DNA from: an uncultured bacterium
GTDB lineage: Bacteria; Planctomycetota; UBA1135; GCA-002748355
DNA: 35,047 nucleotides
Assembly: GCA_937858895.1 (NCBI GenBank)
Contig: CALLZN010000282.1
Coordinates: 1-35,047, forward strand
Direction of reading: 5' to 3'
The notes beneath the pieces are model-generated. The model had not been told where the DNA came from. It did no database searches and was given only the letters and a program-made list of their open reading frames with translations. Shown here piece by piece: positions 1 to 7,308 of the stretch (positions are counted from its first letter, which is position 1; each line of letters starts with the position of its first letter). The translations under genes were made by a program, and so were the position numbers.

Positions 1-1762
1 TGGCGGGGAAGTTCGCCTTACCCTGGGCATCGATCACGGCGACGAAGAGGAAGCTGAACGAAGTCGCGCCGAGTGACCAGAGCGCGTCGGGCGTCAAGTA
101 GACGCTGAGACCCATCTGGTCGAAGGTGATCGGCGTCTGCGTGCCGGTCTGCGAGATCATGACGAAGGCGACCTCGCCGTTGTTGTCGAGGCCCTTGTCA
201 AGGGCGAGGCCCTTGTTCGTCGCCGTGTTGTCGAGCAGGTAGGGGAGCTTGACGCCGCTCGTGTAGACGTTGTTCTTGCTGTTGCCCGCGCGGTCGTCGT
301 GGATCCAAATCGCGGCGATGTCGGCGTCCATCGTCATTGTCATGAAGGGCGAATCGACGTCACCATGCGGCGTCGAAGTGGTACCTTCCAGCGTAACGAA
401 GGTCTTGCCGCCATCGTCGCTCGCTGCAAGCCAGAAGGACTCACCGGGGGACGTTTCGAGCGAAATACCAACCCGGCGGCCGCGGACTTCGACGCCGTAA
501 ATATTGTGGGTGTCGATCGAGGTCACCTGCACCTCTTGCGCAGTGGCGAAGTCGCTGCCTGCCTGTTCGCTCACGACCACGAAGCAGTTGTTGACGGCAT
601 TGTTGGCGCCGTTGCGATCGTCGCGGTAGGCGACGACGACGCGGCGGTTGTCGACGTCCATCCACATCTCGTCCATGTCGACGCCGGTCGGCGTCTTGTT
701 GACTTCGACATCCGTGTAGGTCTGACCGACGTCGTTGCTGTAGCTGAGGTAGCAGTTGTCGTCGGTGGCGTTGCGCGAGTCTTCCTGGAAGACGTAGACG
801 TTCGGCACGGCGACGCGGACCTTGCAGCGCCGCGTGTCCCAGCCGGTCGAGCTGTTGTCGTCGATCTTCGTGTGCTTGGTCTCGGCGTTGAATGTCGTGC
901 CGCTGTTGACCGAGACGACCGAGAAGTGGTTGTTGACGGTGTTCGGTGACACGGTCGCGGCGGTCTTGGCGCGGTCGTCCGACCAGACGATGGCGACGAT
1001 GCCGCGGTCAGCCGCGACGTCCGGTCCATCGACGTCGTAGGCGCCGGCGGCTGTCACCGTGTTGATGCGGCGCTCCTTGTGGAGCACAACGAGCTGGCCG
1101 TTCTGGATCGTCACGGCCGCGTAGTAGAGGTCTTCACCGGGCGAAGTCACGCCGGTCGGAGTCGCCTCGTAGACGATGTGGCAGATGCCATTGGCGAGCG
1201 CGATCTTGATCTCCGAATCGAAGCCGCGCGTGTTCGTCGGGTTGGCCCCCGTGACCGAGCTGCTGACGAGGAGCGGGCCCTTCCAGGTCTGGCCTTGGTC
1301 TTCGGAAGCCATGACATAGACGGCTTCGTTGTCGGAAGCCGTGTTGTGAGCATCCGACTGATACACGACGAAGACCAACTGATTCTCGCTCGTGAGGTAG
1401 GTCTGCGGGCCCGTCCAGGTTTCCTGCGCCTGCAGCTGGAAGAGTGTCACAGCCGGCAAGAAGCTCCGCCCGCCGTCGACCGACTTGCGATACTCGAGGG
1501 TCGGGATGAAGCCGATCTGCTTGTCGAGGTCCGGGAAGATGGCGTGGACGACATCTGCCGTCGGCGCGAAGCCCTTGGTCGAATCAGCGGCATTGCGCTG
1601 ACGCGGCGAGCTGAGCTTCCAAGCGTCCCAGTCGATCGTGCCGACTGGCGTGTTGCTGCGGTTCAATTGAAGGAGCGGACGCGGGACGGTACCCGACGTC
1701 GTCTGGGCCAGGGCAACACCTGAGCTCGCGAGGCAAGCGAGCAGGATGCGCATGCAATTCAT
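1..1762 (-). CDS. Exported Asp-box (BNR/sialidase-like) repeat protein, 3' end outside window
   Basis: The frame stays open from an ATG at 1762 to the window edge, so about 587 codons are visible and the C-terminus is missing. AGGAG lies 5 nt before the ATG. Residues 1-20 form a signal peptide ending in a VALAQ-like site. Four Asp-box motifs (S-x-D-x-G-x-T-W/F/Y) are visible: SVDGGRSF (94-101), SEDQGQTW (153-160), SNDVGQTY (342-349) and SDDGGKTF (448-455). Strands such as AIVWSDDR and VVAYRDDRNG alternate with them, which fits a beta-propeller. Asp-boxes occur in sialidases and many other secreted propellers. I do not see a sialidase catalytic set, so the activity is open. The last visible 80 residues look like a separate small beta domain. 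The ATG at 1753 is a possible alternative start. Confidence 0.85.
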   Translation of the reverse strand, partial: MNCMRILLACLASSGVALAQTTSGTVPRPLLQLNRSNTPVGTIDWDAWKLSSPRQRNAADSTKGFAPTADVVHAIFPDLDKQIGFIPTLEYRKSVDGGRSFLPAVTLFQLQAQETWTGPQTYLTSENQLVFVVYQSDAHNTASDNEAVYVMASEDQGQTWKGPLLVSSSVTGANPTNTRGFDSEIKIALANGICHIVYEATPTGVTSPGEDLYYAAVTIQNGQLVVLHKERRINTVTAAGAYDVDGPDVAADRGIVAIVWSDDRAKTAATVSPNTVNNHFSVVSVNSGTTFNAETKHTKIDDNSSTGWDTRRCKVRVAVPNVYVFQEDSRNATDDNCYLSYSNDVGQTYTDVEVNKTPTGVDMDEMWMDVDNRRVVVAYRDDRNGANNAVNNCFVVVSEQAGSDFATAQEVQVTSIDTHNIYGVEVRGRRVGISLETSPGESFWLAASDDGGKTFVTLEGTTSTPHGDVDSPFMTMTMDADIAAIWIHDDRAGNSKNNVYTSGVKLPYLLDNTATNKGLALDKGLDNNGEVAFVMISQTGTQTPITFDQMGLSVYLTPDALWSLGATSFSFLFVAVIDAQGKANFPA

Positions 1763-1984
1763 GTCTTCTCCTGAGAAGTACTGTGGCAATCGAGGAAGAC
1801 GCGACGCAGCGATCGAGCGCTGAACATCACGCATGGGCGGAGACGATGCAGGGCCGGGGTGAACATGCCGTGAGGGCTACGTGTGTTTTGCCTCGTGCGC
1901 CTTCTTGCCTCTCATGCTGCGCTCCTTGTGACTTTGGTCTGGTCTTGACGGTGGCTTCATCTGAACGCGGAAAGTCGTTCGGCA

Positions 1985-2632
1985 ATGAGAACCATGCTCA
2001 GTCGAGGGCTATCCGTAATCGCTGTCGCCGCGGCGATCGGCATCGCCGCCTCGCTCTTCGGCGGCCGTGATGGCGTGCCATCCCAGCCCGACGACCTCGA
2101 AGCGCCGCGCAGCTCGGCCTCGGAGAAGGACGCTAGCCTCTTCGCGACTGCGCACGCCCCGGCGCCGACGCACGAAGTCGAAGCCGCAGGGTCCTTGGTA
2201 AGCGCGCCGGCGAGCGCGAAGCCCGCCTTGGTGCAGCGCCCTCTGCCCGCCATCCGTCGCTCGGACTACTACCCAACGGCTTCCTTCGCCGCCGAGCTGG
2301 GCTTCGTCGGCGACGATCCGAGGGCTGAGTGGCTGCACCGCTGGCATGCCGACAAGCGCTCCGAAGAGCGCGATCTGCTCGAGGAGTGCGATGAGGGACG
2401 TGACCCGAGTCGCGCGCGTCAGCGCTGGAACGAGGACAGCCAGCGCCGACGCCAGGAGCTCGTCGCCCAGTTCGGAGACGTGGTCGCGGCCAAGATCCTC
2501 GAGCGCTATCCGCTCTTTCGTTTTCAAGGCCGGGACATGAGTCGATGGGTTCGTATCGGCGCGCGCGGCCAAGTGCTACCCTTCGTCGGCGCAGACCAGG
2601 ACCGGAGCTTTCCGCCTCTGCGCGATCGCTAA
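1985..2632 (+). CDS. Hypothetical membrane-anchored or exported protein
   Basis: This encodes 215 aa that I do not recognise. Residues 1-25 are a short basic start followed by a hydrophobic segment (LSVIAVAAAIGIAASLF), so the protein is probably anchored in or exported across the inner membrane. Residues 30-90 are low-complexity Ala/Pro/Ser-rich and look like a linker. Residues 110-200 are charged and helical (KRSEERDLLEECDEG, RQRWNEDSQRRRQEL). An in-frame ATG at 1994 is an alternative start. A long antisense frame covers the same DNA, but the N-terminal membrane segment and the same orientation as the next gene, 37 nt downstream, favour this strand. Function is unknown. Confidence 0.6.
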   Translation: MRTMLSRGLSVIAVAAAIGIAASLFGGRDGVPSQPDDLEAPRSSASEKDASLFATAHAPAPTHEVEAAGSLVSAPASAKPALVQRPLPAIRRSDYYPTASFAAELGFVGDDPRAEWLHRWHADKRSEERDLLEECDEGRDPSRARQRWNEDSQRRRQELVAQFGDVVAAKILERYPLFRFQGRDMSRWVRIGARGQVLPFVGADQDRSFPPLRDR

Positions 2633-2669
2633 TGGAACTGCGACCTCGAACTCTGTCCACCCGACCCGC

Positions 2670-3356
2670 GTGAAACCACAAGTCCTCCTCGGCACGGCTC
2701 GTGTCCCCGGCGATGCAGCCGAGTTGAAGCTCTACCGTCACGACCGTGACTACATGTTCTGCGTCGATCGCACGGAGCTCATGACGAGTCGCGCCCACGG
2801 GTCGGAGGAAGAGCTCGCCGAATTGGCGCTTGCGAGGCTCGCGGACTGTAGCAGCGCGCGCGTCCTCATCGGCGGCCTCGGCATGGGCTACACGCTGGCG
2901 CGTGTCTTGAGTCTCGTCGGAGATGCCGCTGTGGCGAACGTCGTCGAGCTCGTCCCGGAGGTCGTTGCTTGGAACCGGCAATGGCTCGGTGAACTGAACG
3001 GACATCCATTGAAGGATCCGCGCGTACGCGTCCTCGAAGGTGACGTGGCGCAGCAGCTCCGAGAGGCTGGTCGCAGTGACAGCGCCGACAAGCACGACGT
3101 GATTCTGCTCGACGTCGACAACGGACCGCAGGCGATCACACGTCCAGCGAACAACTGGCTCTACAGCCCTGATGGTCTCCTCGCCGCGCGCGCAGCGCTT
3201 CGACGCGGTGGTGTGCTCGCCGTCTGGTCCTCGGACTACCAGACTTGGTTCACCGAGCGCTTGCGCAAGGTTGGGTTCGTCGTCAGCGAGGAGCGCGTGC
3301 ACGCCCGCCGGACCGTCGGGCCCATGCGAACGATCTGGGTCGCGCAGCTTGCCTGA
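2670..3356 (+). CDS. Spermidine-synthase-like SAM-dependent methyltransferase-fold protein
   Basis: This encodes 228 aa beginning at a GTG. The start is supported because family members usually open with a short strand like LLGTARVP and then a Y-R-x-x-x-D-Y segment, both present here. The Rossmann-type nucleotide motif GGLGMGYTL is at about residues 71-79, followed by an acidic strand end (VVELVPEVV) where the adenosyl group binds. DVILLDVDNGP at about 147-157 is the post-motif acidic strand seen in spermidine synthases. The C-terminal half (LRRGGVLAVWSS) matches the usual strand 5. It is shorter than a full polyamine synthase and lacks the N-terminal beta-barrel, so the substrate cannot be named. 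It ends 10 bp before the convergent gene. Confidence 0.8.
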   Translation: MKPQVLLGTARVPGDAAELKLYRHDRDYMFCVDRTELMTSRAHGSEEELAELALARLADCSSARVLIGGLGMGYTLARVLSLVGDAAVANVVELVPEVVAWNRQWLGELNGHPLKDPRVRVLEGDVAQQLREAGRSDSADKHDVILLDVDNGPQAITRPANNWLYSPDGLLAARAALRRGGVLAVWSSDYQTWFTERLRKVGFVVSEERVHARRTVGPMRTIWVAQLA

Positions 3357-3366
3357 GAACTGCGGT

Positions 3367-3756
3367 TCAGGGCGCTCGCCAACTTAGGCCTCGAATGTCT
3401 GGGTCGGTCGAGAGAATCGTCTCCAAGGCCCCGAGCAGGCGGGCCAACTGAGCGGCCACATCGCGCGTCCTGAACCACTTGCTCGTGACCGGCTGCGCTG
3501 GATCCGTGAACACGAGGAACTCGTCGTCATCGCCGTCTTGGTGGCCGCAGCAGAGGGCCAAGGCGGCGCTGTCCACCTCGACCGGGATATACCAACCCCA
3601 GTCTTCGGCAATCGGCATGTCGGCGATCAGTCCGTGCGTGGCCAAGTGAGCCACCAAGTAGTCGGCCAGCCGCTTGCCCCAGATACCGGGATTGATCCGC
3701 TCGTCTTCGTCGCACGGCGGGAACTTGTCGGAACGAAACTCAGCGAGAGTCTTCAT
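3367..3756 (-). CDS. Conserved hypothetical protein
   Basis: From the ATG at 3756 this gives 129 aa starting MKTLAEFRSDKFPP. A GAGG stretch lies upstream of this ATG. An in-frame ATG at 3792 adds 12 residues but is less well placed. The protein has conserved-looking blocks, INPGIWGKRLADYLV and EDWGWYIPVE, and a C-terminal helix (VAAQLARLLGALETIL). There is no signal peptide or membrane segment, so it is probably cytoplasmic. I recall similar small proteins in other bacteria but no assigned function. It is convergent with the methyltransferase-like gene. Confidence 0.72.
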   Translation of the reverse strand: MKTLAEFRSDKFPPCDEDERINPGIWGKRLADYLVAHLATHGLIADMPIAEDWGWYIPVEVDSAALALCCGHQDGDDDEFLVFTDPAQPVTSKWFRTRDVAAQLARLLGALETILSTDPDIRGLSWRAP

Positions 3757-3891
3757 ACGCGCCCTCACGGCTGCCACGAGAATCCAGAACATAGCTGTGG
3801 TACGAGCGCTCCGCTCCGCGCTCCTTCGAAGTGAGGGACGACTGCCTCGACAGTCGCCGCCCGTTTCGTCTCGTATCCCGAGGTCGCATCG

Positions 3892-4770
3892 ATGCTTCCA
3901 ATCTTGTGTCTGCCATGCCTGGTGATTGCCAGCGCTGTCACGAGTTCTCTGAGCGCAGCGCTCTTTCCGAAGACCATCGTTCCGCCGATGTTCTACTCGG
4001 ACATCGTCAAGCAGTCGGAGTACATCGTCGTTGGCACCGTGACGACAGTCTCGAGTCGCTGGGATGATGGAGTCACGATCCGGACCTACGTCGACTTTGC
4101 GACATCCGAGATCCAGAAGGGCGCGGTGCCAGGCGGCACACTACGGCTGCGCTTCGACGGGGGAAGGGTCGGGTCCGAGACCATTCGCGTCGTCGACATG
4201 CCGCGACTTCGAGTTGGCGGACGCTACTTACTGCACGTGAGCGGTAATGGCCGCCACGTGTCGCCAATCGTCGGCTTTTACCAAGGCTGCTTCGAGATCG
4301 TGAGGGTCAACGGCCGTGACGTCTTGCGCAATCACCTCGGCCAGGACTTGATCGGCATCGAGAGTGATCGCTTCGTCTTCCGCGCTGTCGATGAGGCGGT
4401 TGGTCGTGACGATGCAGTGCGTGATAAGGGCCCGAGCATCGTGACCGTCCAAGGCACTCACGTGCCAGCGCGGCAGGACGTTGAGGCCTATGAGCGCGCG
4501 CTCGTCGCCGGGCGACGCGAAGTCAAGGCTGCCAGCGTTGCCGAACTGCCAGCGTCCAGCGCGAAGCCTGTGTCGAGCCGCGGCGCGTCCGCAACCGCAG
4601 TGATCGCATCGCCGCCACCGGCAGCGCCGTCGCCCGCATCACCGCAGTCTGGAGGGCTGCCACTTTCTCGACAACGAGACGCCACTCCACTGACCGTTCC
4701 GAAGCAGGGTGACCGTGGCCTTCGCTTGTCGCCGACCGAACTTCTCCAAGTCGCAGCGCGAGTGCGCTGA
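3892..4770 (+). CDS. Exported protein paired with the downstream metalloprotease
   Basis: This encodes 292 aa. A GAGG about 8 nt before the ATG supports the start. Residues 1-24 form a signal peptide. Residues 35-150 carry the pattern of small secreted proteins often found next to matrixin-like proteases: a strand reading SEYIVVGTVTTV, a TYVDF strand, an LRLRFDGG strand, the MPRLRVGGRYLL block and IVGFYQGCFEI. Residues 195-270 are rich in Ala, Pro and Ser and are probably disordered. Only 9 bp separate it from the protease gene, so the two are likely co-transcribed. A role as partner, inhibitor or surface adaptor of the protease is inference from context. Confidence 0.75.
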   Translation: MLPILCLPCLVIASAVTSSLSAALFPKTIVPPMFYSDIVKQSEYIVVGTVTTVSSRWDDGVTIRTYVDFATSEIQKGAVPGGTLRLRFDGGRVGSETIRVVDMPRLRVGGRYLLHVSGNGRHVSPIVGFYQGCFEIVRVNGRDVLRNHLGQDLIGIESDRFVFRAVDEAVGRDDAVRDKGPSIVTVQGTHVPARQDVEAYERALVAGRREVKAASVAELPASSAKPVSSRGASATAVIASPPPAAPSPASPQSGGLPLSRQRDATPLTVPKQGDRGLRLSPTELLQVAARVR

Positions 4771-4779
4771 AGGTGCCCC

Positions 4780-6606
4780 ATGTCCATGACAATGAAAAAA
4801 ACTGCCGCACTTGGTCTTGGAACCGCAGTCCTCGTGCTTGCAGCCTACACGACGTTTCCAGGTGCTCCGCGCTGGGCTTTCGCGAACGGTTTTCACTACA
4901 TCGCTGATCTGAACACGACATCTTTCCCGCCGAGCTCGGTCTGGGACGCCAACGCCCAGTATGCCCTCGCGGACTGGCGTGACATGGGCTCGACGGGCTT
5001 CACGCCGGGCGTTCGCCGCAACACGACGAGCGGCTTCGTCAACAATGATGGGATCAACACATGGATGTGGTCGAACCAGCCGACTCAAGGTTGGCTCGGG
5101 ATCACCTACGCTCGTTGGTCCGGTGGAACGCTTCTGGAAGCCGACGTCGTCTACAACGCTCGTGTCGACTATCCGTGGACGAATGGGCTGGTCGATCCAT
5201 GTGCCGATCGGCCCTACACCCCGTTCAACTTCCGGTCCGTTGCGCTGCACGAGTGCGGACACGCGATTGGTCTGGACCACACGCCAGGCTTGCTGGCCAC
5301 GATGAATCCGATCTACGAACGGTCATGGATATCGCATACGGGAGCATCTGGAGAAGCGCCACACGCCGATGACAAGAACGGATGTCGTGCCCTCTACTTC
5401 AGCGGTGGCAACACGTACAACTTCAGCGCCACCTGTTGGAGACCCAACGCATCGGGTCAGGCTTCGCGCATTCCGTTCGGAACGACCGTGCAGGCAGGAT
5501 CTCAGTTCCGCTTCCCGATCTACATCGAGAATCAGTCGAATGTCAGCGTGACCGCCGCGCCTTATCGGCTCGGCGTCTACATGTCGACCAACGATGTGAT
5601 CTCCACGGGTGACATCCGCATCGCCGACGTCGTCTTCTCCGGAGCTTGGGGAGCGTATGCGGCCGGCTATTACGAGTTCACGGTCACGGTGCCGTCTAGC
5701 ATGGTCGCCGGCACCTACCATGTCGGCGGAATCATGGACTGGACGAACGCTCTCGGCGAGAAATTCGAAGGCGACAACGCCGCCCGTCTCGGAACGATGA
5801 CTGTCTTGGCTGCGCCGACGCCGCCTGATCTCACGATCGACTCCATCTCGGCGTCGACATCGACCCCGGCGCGTGGTGAGACGATCGGCATCAAGGCCAC
5901 TGTCTACAACCGTGGATCGACCACAGCCGGCTCGAGCCAGCTCTACTTCTATCTCAGCAGTGATCCGAACCTCAATGACTACACCAAGGACTGGTTCTTG
6001 GTGCCAGTGCAAGTCCCGGCCATGGGGGGGAACAGCACGTATCCAGTCACGACGAGTGCAGTCATACCTGACGACATCTGCGCTGAGCGAACCTGGTACA
6101 TGCACGGGGTCGTCGACATCTTCGATGCCGTAAAGGAGAGCCAAGAAGGCAACAACCTCGGCAAGGTCGCGATCGTCCCGAGGTGGGAGACGCAGCCGGG
6201 CTTCCGCATTGGTACGACGAAGCAGGTCATTGATGCTTCGGCTGCCGATACGCTGACCATGTGTTCGAAGAGCAGGGGTATGATCGGGCCCCCGACAACG
6301 GGCTACATCTTTGTCTGGTCGTGCTCCGGCAGTTCTCCGGGCACGCCGTTCCCGCCGCTCGGCATTCTGCCGATCAACTGGGATGCGTGCACGAACGTCG
6401 GCTTCTTGCTGGAGGGATCCCTCTTCCAGGGCTCGGTCGGTCTGCAGTCGACCGCGCCTCAGGGCTCGCCTTTCACTGTCGTCGGTGGCTCCTGGCTCGC
6501 TCCGATCCAATCGTCCAACGTCGACTTTGCTGCGGTCTGGTTCGATGCTGCGACCTCGCAGTTCTTGGGTTTGTCGCCCGTCGCATTGACCGTGAACGTT
6601 CGCTGA
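4780..6606 (+). CDS. Secreted matrixin-like metalloprotease with CARDB-like domains
   Basis: This encodes 608 aa. An N-terminal hydrophobic segment (about residues 7-30) is a signal peptide or anchor. The catalytic zinc motif HECGHAIGLDH (H-E-x-x-H-x-x-G-x-x-H) is at residues 157-167, followed by a Met-turn-like LATMNPIY, as in matrixin/metzincin peptidases. Two CARDB-like beta domains follow at about 217-345 and 349-467. Each has the phrase pattern of N-x-G/S strands ending in a variant of EGDN or EGNN (KFEGDNAA, SQEGNN). The last 140 residues form another beta-rich region ending GLSPVALTVNVR, perhaps a surface-attachment domain. The start has AAGG about 6 nt upstream. Targets are unknown. 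Confidence 0.88.
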   Translation: MSMTMKKTAALGLGTAVLVLAAYTTFPGAPRWAFANGFHYIADLNTTSFPPSSVWDANAQYALADWRDMGSTGFTPGVRRNTTSGFVNNDGINTWMWSNQPTQGWLGITYARWSGGTLLEADVVYNARVDYPWTNGLVDPCADRPYTPFNFRSVALHECGHAIGLDHTPGLLATMNPIYERSWISHTGASGEAPHADDKNGCRALYFSGGNTYNFSATCWRPNASGQASRIPFGTTVQAGSQFRFPIYIENQSNVSVTAAPYRLGVYMSTNDVISTGDIRIADVVFSGAWGAYAAGYYEFTVTVPSSMVAGTYHVGGIMDWTNALGEKFEGDNAARLGTMTVLAAPTPPDLTIDSISASTSTPARGETIGIKATVYNRGSTTAGSSQLYFYLSSDPNLNDYTKDWFLVPVQVPAMGGNSTYPVTTSAVIPDDICAERTWYMHGVVDIFDAVKESQEGNNLGKVAIVPRWETQPGFRIGTTKQVIDASAADTLTMCSKSRGMIGPPTTGYIFVWSCSGSSPGTPFPPLGILPINWDACTNVGFLLEGSLFQGSVGLQSTAPQGSPFTVVGGSWLAPIQSSNVDFAAVWFDAATSQFLGLSPVALTVNVR

Positions 6607-6657
6607 AGCTACGACGCAGGCAGTATGATCTGCTCTTGTCTTGTCGGGCCTGAAGCG

Positions 6658-7308
6658 ATGGGAGCCACGTCAGATGCTTCCGAACTCCTCCGGAGATGGA
6701 ACGACGGCGATGAGGAGGCTTTGGCGATCTTGCTGGAGCGATCGCTGCCGTGGCTGCGCTTCCACGTCTCGCGACGTCTGGGCGGGAAACTGCGTCGCTT
6801 GGCCGATACGCAGGACTACGTTCACGACGTTGCGATCGAGGCGCTGCGGCTGGGGCCCAAGTTCCAAGTCGCCGACGAAGCGTCGTTCCGAGCTTTGCTA
6901 GCTCGCATCGTCGAGAACACGTTGCTCGATCGGCTGCGGTGGCATGGAGCGCAAAAACGTGATTTGCGACGCGAAGAGCGGCTCGCTTCGAACAGCGTCG
7001 TCGACCTCGATCCCGCCCTGAGATCGCCGACGAGGCCGAGTGAAGCGGCCCAGCGTGGTGAGGCGCGAGCGTGGTTGGCGTTGGCGCTCGAGCTACTCGA
7101 GCCTGAGGATCGTCGGGTACTCCAGATGCGCGCAATCCAAGAGCTGCCGTTCCATGAGATCGCTGAACGACTCGACATCCAGACGTCGGCCGTTCAGATG
7201 CGTTTCGTTCGCGCGTTACCGAAGCTGCGGCGCAAGCTCGAGGAGTTGCAAGACGGCCGGGCGGCTCGGGCACTTCGTGACGAAGGCCTCGAGGCTCTCC
7301 ATGAGTGA
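6658..7308 (+). CDS. ECF-like sigma-70 family RNA polymerase sigma factor
   Basis: From the ATG at 6658 this gives 216 aa. Region 2 has the core-binding and -10 recognition pattern (TQDYVHDVAIEALR) preceded by LERSLPWLRFHVSRRL. Region 4 is a clear helix-turn-helix (LEPEDRRVLQMRAIQELPFHEIAERLDIQTSAV). It aligns with the second sigma factor at 17205, including the shared ARIVEN block. An in-frame ATG at 6625 was not chosen because it sits inside a possible -10 hexamer (TATGAT, 6622-6627) and the paralogue aligns from the later start. Its last 8 bases overlap the kinase gene start, so the two are probably translated together. Confidence 0.88.
   Translation: MGATSDASELLRRWNDGDEEALAILLERSLPWLRFHVSRRLGGKLRRLADTQDYVHDVAIEALRLGPKFQVADEASFRALLARIVENTLLDRLRWHGAQKRDLRREERLASNSVVDLDPALRSPTRPSEAAQRGEARAWLALALELLEPEDRRVLQMRAIQELPFHEIAERLDIQTSAVQMRFVRALPKLRRKLEELQDGRAARALRDEGLEALHE

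Noticed and set aside
2133..3302. 389-residue minus-strand open frame
   Set aside because: Antisense to the methyltransferase-like gene; the second half is Arg-rich and has no domain.
7040..7300. Upstream extension of the TPR kinase frame
   Set aside because: It overlaps the sigma factor in another frame and reads Arg/Ser-rich; the ATG at 7301 has a ribosome binding site.
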